Shown here: positions 15,812 to 20,813 of the stretch, piece after piece
Layout: every line of letters begins with the position of its first letter
How positions within the stretch are numbered: position 1 is the stretch's first letter
DNA from: Sulfurimonas sp.
Lineage (GTDB): Bacteria; Campylobacterota; Campylobacteria; Campylobacterales; Sulfurimonadaceae
Length of the DNA: 20,813 nt
Assembly (NCBI GenBank): GCA_021157485.1
Contig: JAGGWO010000121.1
Span: forward strand, 1 to 20,813
Direction: 5' to 3'
Position numbers and translations under genes: made by a program
The notes under the pieces: model-generated
What the model was told of the DNA's origin: nothing
The model's database searches: none
What the model saw: only the letters and a program-made list of their open reading frames with translations

Positions 15812-17002
15812 CTACTTTAAATCAAAAACATCCTCTTCATTTATTGGAGCCACATCAGCAGAACCATCTTCATTTCTAGGAACAGTAGTTATTTTACCAC
15901 TTGAGAGTCCACTTATTTTAAGTTCTAAATCTGATGCACTTGTAGCGTTTTCCATCGCTTGTTCTTTTGATATAACCCCATCTAAATAAAGTTCTAAAAT
16001 TGATTGATCAAAACTTTGAGATTTATAATGATCATGTCCAGCTTCAATAGCATCTCTAATCTCGTAATCTCGGTTTTCCATAATTAGTTTTTCAATTGTA
16101 GGAGTACGCAGCATAATCTCCATAGCAGCACGACGACCACCATCAACGGTAGGAATAAGTCTTTGGGAAATAACACCTTGAATTACACCAGCAACTGAGA
16201 GTCTCACACGATTTTGCTCATCTGTAGGAAACTGTGCAATAATACGGTTAATAGTCTCTTTTGCATCAATTGTATGCAGCGTTGAGAAAACTAAGTGTCC
16301 TGTGTCTGCTGCATGAAGAGCAAGGTTAATTGTCTCTTTATCTCTCATTTCCCCAACTAGAATAATATCTGGATCTTCACGAAGAGAAGCTCTTAAAGCT
16401 GTACCAAAAGAGAGAGTATCTTGTCCAACCGAACGTTGGTTTACTATACACCCTCTATCTTTATGAACAAACTCAATCGGATCTTCAATTGTAATAATAT
16501 GTTTTTTCTTTGTTCTATTGATCTCATTAATTAGAGCTGCCAAAGTAGTTGACTTACCACTACCTGTAACTCCGGTAACTAAAACTAAACCTCTCTCTAT
16601 TTGAGTAAATCTTTTGATTACTTCTGGGAGGTGCAGTTCTTCAAATGAAGGAATTTGAACTGGAATAACACGAAAGACTGCAGAAACACCATCCATCTGA
16701 AAAAATACATTTACACGAAAACGATTATTTTCATCAAACGGATAAACTAAATCTATCTCCTTTTTCTCAACAAACTCTGCATATCGACCTTTTAGAAGCT
16801 CTTTTGCAAAAGTAATAGCATCCTCTTTTGAAAGTATTCCCCCACCAAACTGAACAATATTACCGTTAATACGTGCTCTAATTACAGAATTAGCTTTAAT
16901 ATGAAGGTCAGAACCTCCAATCTCAATCATTTTTTTAAGATATGCTCTAATCTTTTTTAGCTGCTCAAACGTTAACTTACTTACATCTACTTGATTACTC
17001 AT
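15812..17002 (-). CDS. pilT: PilT/PilU-family twitching motility ATPase
   Basis: The 396-residue hexameric ATPase powers retraction of type IV pili from the cytoplasmic base. Visible motifs are GSDLHIK near 30, Walker A GVTGSGKS (144-151), the Asp box TIEDPIE (171-177), Walker B DIILVGE (212-218) and the His box HLVFSTLHT (236-244). The C-terminal motif usually written AIRNLIRE in PilT reads TIEKLIME here, and SQSFDQSILELYLDG is followed by a PilU-like ASDLELKI stretch. PilT versus the accessory retraction ATPase PilU is therefore uncertain. A tail of about 25 residues beyond the usual end is Gly/Asp/Glu-rich. The ATG overlaps the tal stop (ATGA). No pilin or other pilus genes are in this window. 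Confidence 0.9.
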   Translation of the reverse strand: MSNQVDVSKLTFEQLKKIRAYLKKMIEIGGSDLHIKANSVIRARINGNIVQFGGGILSKEDAITFAKELLKGRYAEFVEKKEIDLVYPFDENNRFRVNVFFQMDGVSAVFRVIPVQIPSFEELHLPEVIKRFTQIERGLVLVTGVTGSGKSTTLAALINEINRTKKKHIITIEDPIEFVHKDRGCIVNQRSVGQDTLSFGTALRASLREDPDIILVGEMRDKETINLALHAADTGHLVFSTLHTIDAKETINRIIAQFPTDEQNRVRLSVAGVIQGVISQRLIPTVDGGRRAAMEIMLRTPTIEKLIMENRDYEIRDAIEAGHDHYKSQSFDQSILELYLDGVISKEQAMENATSASDLELKISGLSSGKITTVPRNEDGSADVAPINEEDVFDLK

Positions 17003-17967
17003 AATGACTCCAAAATATCTTTAAATGCTTCTTTAAATGCTTCTAGTCCATCTACTATCTGATTATCTAAAACCTCATCAAAATTAATACCTGCGTTTTT
17101 AACTTTTTGGAAATGCGCCTTAATAACATCAGGTGAAATTGGTAAAGCTTTATCTTTAGCTCCATTTTCATAGTATGCTTTAATTGTATCAATTGGCGCT
17201 GTATTTACACTGTTATACGCTAGTAGCTTTTCAATATAATAATGAGCAGGAAGAGACTTATCTTTAATCCCTGTACTTGCAAAAAGAGCACGGCACCCAT
17301 CTACATTCATAGATTCTATCTCAGCATATATATCTGCTGTGTTATAGATTCCACTCAAATTATCATTAATCCCCAATGAAGCAAGTTTAGCATCTATTCT
17401 GCTTACAAAGATACTTATTACAGTATCTACGGACTTACCATATGTAGCAACACCTTTTCTAAATGCTTTGGCACAAGAGATTGCCTGACTCTTTTTAAAT
17501 ATTAGCGTTGCGTTTACAGGAATACCAACTGACGTGAGCTCTTTCATTGCGATATATCCAGCTTCGGTAGCCGGTACTTTTATCATTACATTGTCTCTGC
17601 CTATCTCTGCAAAAAGTCTTTTTCCTTCTGCAACTGTAGCCTCAGAATCATCACAAAGAAAAGGGTCAACTTCTATGCTCACGTAACCATCATCTTTTTT
17701 ATCATAAAGTGGTTTTAGGATATCAGCAGCTTTTCTTATGTCATAAATTGCAACTGCTTCATACTTCTCTTTAGCGGAGAATCCATCAAGAGTTGATAGT
17801 TGCTCTTTATATGCTGGAGAATTAAGTATTGCGTTTTTAAATATAGCCGGATTTGACGTGGCACCATTTATTATCTCTTTATCTATTAGCTCTTTAAATT
17901 CATTATCTAAATAATCTCTTTCAATAAAATCTGCCCACAAGGAGAACTTCAAATCTTCTATATACAT
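16999..17967 (-). CDS. tal: Transaldolase
   Basis: The 322-residue enzyme moves a dihydroxyacetone unit between sugar phosphates in the non-oxidative pentose phosphate pathway. INGATSNPAIF (33-43) is the transaldolase signature, VSIEVDPFL near 96 follows, and the Schiff-base lysine is K130 in MIKVPATEAG. ISIFVSRID and the ALFASTGIKD region match the longer bacterial subgroup found in Campylobacter. The ATG is preceded by AGGA. The last codons include a tandem copy of GAA-GCA-TTT-AAA (EAFKEAFK). The stop overlaps the pilT start, an unusual functional pairing. Confidence 0.95.
   Translation of the reverse strand: MYIEDLKFSLWADFIERDYLDNEFKELIDKEIINGATSNPAIFKNAILNSPAYKEQLSTLDGFSAKEKYEAVAIYDIRKAADILKPLYDKKDDGYVSIEVDPFLCDDSEATVAEGKRLFAEIGRDNVMIKVPATEAGYIAMKELTSVGIPVNATLIFKKSQAISCAKAFRKGVATYGKSVDTVISIFVSRIDAKLASLGINDNLSGIYNTADIYAEIESMNVDGCRALFASTGIKDKSLPAHYYIEKLLAYNSVNTAPIDTIKAYYENGAKDKALPISPDVIKAHFQKVKNAGINFDEVLDNQIVDGLEAFKEAFKDILESL
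17019..17042. repeat. Two perfect 12-bp tandem units in the 3' end of tal
   Basis: CTTTAAATGCTT occurs twice back to back, at 17019-17030 and 17031-17042. On the minus strand it encodes the C-terminal EAFKEAFK of transaldolase. The unit is a multiple of three, so gain or loss of a copy would keep the frame. It looks like a small slippage duplication. Confidence 0.8.
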
Positions 17968-17983
17968 ACGATTCCTATAACTA

Positions 17984-18346
17984 CTAAATTAATTTGTCTC
18001 TATTATAGCCCAATAAAAATAAAATAAAAATATGAATCATACTTAAAGCACAACATACTTCAAACGAGAGATAACTTAACTCAAATGTCATATTTGTATC
18101 TATATACAGATCATACAAAGAATCATTAAAATATTTAAATATAGAGTACAAAATTGTCACATAAACTACCGTAATAAGTAACATTTCATTTGATAAAAAG
18201 AGTTTTTTCTGATTTAATATATAGAGTATTACAAAGAGGACAACAAAATAAGACAGATAGTAAGCAGACGCAAATAGCTCTAGTAAAACTAAATGTATAA
18301 AGGGTAGTAAAACTAAATTAAGTAAGTACTTTGTCAATCTCAACAC
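17984..18346 (-). CDS. Small integral membrane protein of unknown function
   Basis: I do not recognise this 120-residue protein. It is very hydrophobic, with about four predicted membrane helices at roughly 8-28, 29-46, 54-72 and 93-113, and a short charged tail (YNRDKLI). No catalytic or binding motif is visible. The proposed start is GTG at 18346, inside the end of the histidine kinase gene (29-base overlap in another frame); TTG codons 2 and 4 are alternatives. AAGGG lies 11 bases before the GTG, further than ideal. The overlap suggests translational coupling to the kinase, so it might be a partner or sensor accessory, but that is only context. It is 16 bases before tal. Confidence 0.55.
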   Translation of the reverse strand: MLRLTKYLLNLVLLPFIHLVLLELFASAYYLSYFVVLFVILYILNQKKLFLSNEMLLITVVYVTILYSIFKYFNDSLYDLYIDTNMTFELSYLSFEVCCALSMIHIFILFLLGYNRDKLI

Positions 18347-19637
18347 TAAAGTAACTACCCTTATTTGAGCTTATAACATCTATGTTACCATTAAACTGTT
18401 TTTGAACAAGCATCTGACTCATATAGAGACCTAGTCCTGTTCCATTTTTACCTTTTGTACTGTAGTATGGTTCAAAAATTCTAGCAACATCCTCTTCTTT
18501 AATACCACCTGCATTATCTTTGATGATGATTACTACACTCTCTTTTTTCTCTTCAATAGATATTACAATATGTGGGTTTTGAACATTAGTTATAACTAAA
18601 GCATCTATAGCATTATTAACAATATTTAAGATAATTTGAATGAGCTCATTTAGGTAAGTTTTAAGGTGTATCTCTTTCTCATTTTCATTTTCAATTTCAA
18701 TATATATTTTCGTATTTTTTAATCTTGGAAGTACAAAATTTACTGCTTTTTGTATGAGTTCATGTACTTCAATATCTGAGAGCTCCTTTATAGGACGGAA
18801 ATATGTTTGAAAATCATCAATCGTACTTGAGAGGTAGACCACAGTGTCACTAATATCTTCGAGTGCTTTATCAAGTGCTGCATCATCTATTTTATCACCT
18901 AAAAGTTTTTTAACTTGTAAGTTTGAAACACTTAGTGTAACAGTTGAGAGAGGTTGTCGCCACTGGTGGGCTATCATCTCAATCATTTCACCCATAACTG
19001 CTTGTTTTGACTGAGTTGAGAGAAGTTGGTCTTTTTGAGTCAGTTCTTCTATCTGCTTTTTTAACAACAGTTGCTGCGAAACAACCAGACCTCTTGCCTC
19101 ATCCATTTTAAGTTTGTAAAACTGCACTATGACACTCATAATTACAAGAACAACCGCAATATATGAAACCTGAAAGAGTGAGTATGATACTTCCACAAAT
19201 GGCTGAAGTGGTGCCATTAGTAAAAAGAAAATTGTTGTTATAACCCAATAGATAGCATCCATTTTATTTTGAAGATATAGTAATATAATAGGATATGTGT
19301 ATATCCAAACATGTTTTAAGGCAGATGGTTCACTTGAATAGATAAGAAAGAGAAACAAAAATGTGAATTGAACCGTAATGATTAAAGAGACATAGTTAAA
19401 AGAATTCCTGTAGTATCTCAAAATAAAAAGCAAAATGACATTGATACTTAAGAGAAAAAGCTCAAGGGAAATTAAATTTGGTATTTCTCGTATTATATTT
19501 ACTGTTATACCATAAATTAGTCCGAGTGAAGACAAGATAATAGCAACATTCATCATCTGAAACTTGCTTCGTAATTCTAGCTCTGTTTCATCAAAATTCC
19601 AACCACTCGTAAAAAACTTATCTAATCTGGCACCCAT
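18318..19637 (-). CDS. Orphan membrane sensor histidine kinase
   Basis: The 439-residue kinase has an N-terminal membrane sensor region of about five to six helices (about 30-172) with little periplasmic sequence. A coiled coil follows (about 176-215), then a HisKA-type domain with the phospho-acceptor H224 in MIAHQWRQPLS. The HATPase domain has the N box ILNIVNNAIDAL (336-347), G1 DNAGGI (374-379), the F box FEPYYSTKG (388-396) and G2 GTGLGLY (399-405). This AHQWRQPL form is common in Campylobacterota. The absence of a PAS or extracytoplasmic domain suggests sensing in or near the membrane. No response regulator is adjacent, so its partner must be elsewhere. The gene follows pabB by 18 bases and overlaps the small membrane protein gene. 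Confidence 0.92.
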   Translation of the reverse strand: MGARLDKFFTSGWNFDETELELRSKFQMMNVAIILSSLGLIYGITVNIIREIPNLISLELFLLSINVILLFILRYYRNSFNYVSLIITVQFTFLFLFLIYSSEPSALKHVWIYTYPIILLYLQNKMDAIYWVITTIFFLLMAPLQPFVEVSYSLFQVSYIAVVLVIMSVIVQFYKLKMDEARGLVVSQQLLLKKQIEELTQKDQLLSTQSKQAVMGEMIEMIAHQWRQPLSTVTLSVSNLQVKKLLGDKIDDAALDKALEDISDTVVYLSSTIDDFQTYFRPIKELSDIEVHELIQKAVNFVLPRLKNTKIYIEIENENEKEIHLKTYLNELIQIILNIVNNAIDALVITNVQNPHIVISIEEKKESVVIIIKDNAGGIKEEDVARIFEPYYSTKGKNGTGLGLYMSQMLVQKQFNGNIDVISSNKGSYFSVEIDKVLT

Positions 19638-19655
19638 CTTATTCTAATTCCTATT

Positions 19656-20594
19656 TTATGGCAAATATATTTTATCTTGCAGTTCATTATACTCTAGTTT
19701 TGCTTCACTGTCTAAAGTAATACCACCGCCACTTTTATAACTGTATCTATTGTTACTTTTCTCTATAAATCGTATCATAACACCACTATCCAGCGTTTTT
19801 CCATCATAAAAACCAAAGACACCGCTAAAAAAACCTCTATCATACCCCTCAACATCTTGAATAATTTCTAAAGTACTTTTTTTTGGAGCACCACTTATAC
19901 TTCCAGCAGGCAAAATTGATTGTAGGATGTTTCCAATATTTTCATGCCAGTCATCACCGATATATCCACTTATATGTGAGCTTACCTGAAGAAGCTTTTT
20001 ATCACCCGCTTCTATCTCTGTTATATATCTAAATTCTTCAACTTTTACATTACATGAGACTATTGAGAGGTCATTTCTGAGCAAATCAACAACCATTATA
20101 TGTTCAGCCATCTCTTTTGCATCATTTAAAATCTGCTCTTTTGCATTAGGCAGAGAAGCGTCAATAGTGCCTTTCATCGGGTAGGTATGAATCTTATCTG
20201 CGTTTATCTGCACAAACTTTTCAGGAGAGAAACATACAAATTTATCTTTAAAACGCAGTTTATAGTGTGCGTTTGCAAGGGTATATATCTCTTTTAAACT
20301 TAACTCTGACTCTATTGGCGTCTCTTGAGTAAGGTTTAAAATATAGGTTTCGCCTGATTTTATTTTTTCTATAACTTTATTAAATTTCTCTTGGTAGTTT
20401 TGAAATTTTATAGGATTGGTTTTAAGATAGTGGCTATGTTTATTGTATTTATAGTTTTCATCTATACAAAATTCGATATCTTCATTTTCAAGATCTTCAA
20501 GCAAAATCACTTCAAGCTTTTGAGCTTTAAAATCTGATATAAATAAAAAAGGTTTTCTCTGACGTCCGAGAGTATTTAAATCAGAGAAATTCAT
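19656..20594 (-). CDS. pabB: Aminodeoxychorismate synthase component I
   Basis: The 312-residue protein is a compact chorismate-binding enzyme that makes 4-amino-4-deoxychorismate for p-aminobenzoate and folate. SGETYILNLTQ (80-90), DLLRNDLSIV (170-179), GSISGAPKKST (231-241), FSGVFGFYDG and the final SGGGITLDS with EYNELQDK are core motifs. PMKGT at 139-143 carries the lysine (K141) typical of PabB, where anthranilate synthase TrpE usually has alanine, which decides PabB over TrpE. It lacks most of the N-terminal domain of the roughly 450-residue E. coli enzyme. A glutaminase (PabA) and an aminodeoxychorismate lyase (PabC) are not visible here. It begins 6 bases after pyrB, with only a weak ribosome binding site. 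Confidence 0.92.
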   Translation of the reverse strand: MNFSDLNTLGRQRKPFLFISDFKAQKLEVILLEDLENEDIEFCIDENYKYNKHSHYLKTNPIKFQNYQEKFNKVIEKIKSGETYILNLTQETPIESELSLKEIYTLANAHYKLRFKDKFVCFSPEKFVQINADKIHTYPMKGTIDASLPNAKEQILNDAKEMAEHIMVVDLLRNDLSIVSCNVKVEEFRYITEIEAGDKKLLQVSSHISGYIGDDWHENIGNILQSILPAGSISGAPKKSTLEIIQDVEGYDRGFFSGVFGFYDGKTLDSGVMIRFIEKSNNRYSYKSGGGITLDSEAKLEYNELQDKIYLP

Positions 20595-20600
20595 TAAAGA

Positions 20601-20813
20601 TTAGCTCGAAGCTATCAACTTTTTAAGTATAGCCATTCTAATATTTACGCCATTTGTTACTTGCTCAAGAACTTTACATCTACTGTCAGCTAAAAGTGCA
20701 TCACATATATCTATATTTCTGTGTACTGGTCCAGGGTGTAGCAAGATTATATCTCTGTTTCCAACTAACTCTGTCGTAATACAAAAATCACTCGCATAAT
20801 CTTTAAGTGAGGC
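20601..20813 (-). CDS. pyrB: Aspartate carbamoyltransferase, C-terminal fragment
   Basis: The last 70 codons of a gene whose start lies beyond the right edge are visible. [13 protein letters not shown] corresponds to the HPGP motif of aspartate carbamoyltransferase catalytic chains, and the ending [18 protein letters not shown] is the typical C-terminal helix (QVxNGVxxRMA). The enzyme joins carbamoyl phosphate and aspartate in the committed step of pyrimidine synthesis. HRNID is a variant of the usual NRGxE. Its stop is 6 bases before pabB, so the two are probably cotranscribed. Confidence 0.93.
   Translation of the reverse strand, partial: ASLKDYASDFCITTELVGNRDIILLHPGPVHRNIDICDALLADSRCKVLEQVTNGVNIRMAILKKLIASS

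Noticed and set aside
19656..20594. Anthranilate synthase component I (TrpE) instead of PabB
   Set aside because: The motif is PMKGT with the PabB-type lysine, the protein is short, and no trp genes are adjacent.
1..20813. CRISPR arrays, tRNA/rRNA genes, insertion sequences, prophage or defence genes
   Set aside because: No regularly spaced repeats, cloverleaf-like tracts, transposase or integrase signatures were seen, and coding genes fill nearly all of the window.

Overview
The window is AT-rich, gene-dense bacterial DNA with no rRNA, tRNA, CRISPR array or mobile element that I can see. Protein signatures and gene order point to Campylobacterota (former Epsilonproteobacteria), most likely a Sulfurimonas-like organism. 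The run rplY-pth-lptG-lysA-HAD-pheA-hisC-fliF-fliG-fliH-dxs matches, from memory, the order in Campylobacter jejuni. The histidine kinase carries the AHQWRQPL H-box common in this phylum. The presence of pilT fits a free-living relative rather than a host-adapted one. The genus is an inference.

From the right edge to about 3.9 kb, every gene reads leftward on the minus strand: pyrB (partial), pabB, an orphan histidine kinase, a small membrane protein, tal, pilT, rplY, pth, an LptG-type permease, lysA, a HAD-family protein, pheA, hisC, fliF, fliG, fliH and dxs. Gaps are 2 to 55 bases, and several neighbours overlap by 4 or more bases. This long head-to-tail array mixes pyrimidine, folate, lysine, phenylalanine, histidine and isoprenoid synthesis with translation (rplY, pth), LPS export, pilus retraction and the flagellar MS-ring/C-ring base. 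I see a plausible internal promoter before rplY and a strong inverted repeat over the lysA start codon. A 17-codon ORF between pheA and hisC looks like a diverged second copy of the pheA 3' end.

At about 3.9 kb the array ends tail to tail with the plus-strand gene pgeF, the two coding regions overlapping by 9 bases. Upstream of pgeF, a 13-base perfect palindrome (TATAAT-C-ATTATA) can serve as the -10 element in both directions. One direction drives pgeF, possibly as a leaderless message. The other drives a leftward two-gene unit.

That unit, at 1-3150, is the most distinctive part of the window. It holds a full-length three-domain OvoA (5-histidylcysteine sulfoxide synthase fused to an N-methyltransferase), followed with an ATGA overlap by a PatB/MalY-type PLP-dependent C-S lyase cut by the window edge. 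Together they look like a complete ovothiol A pathway, with the lyase in the OvoB role.
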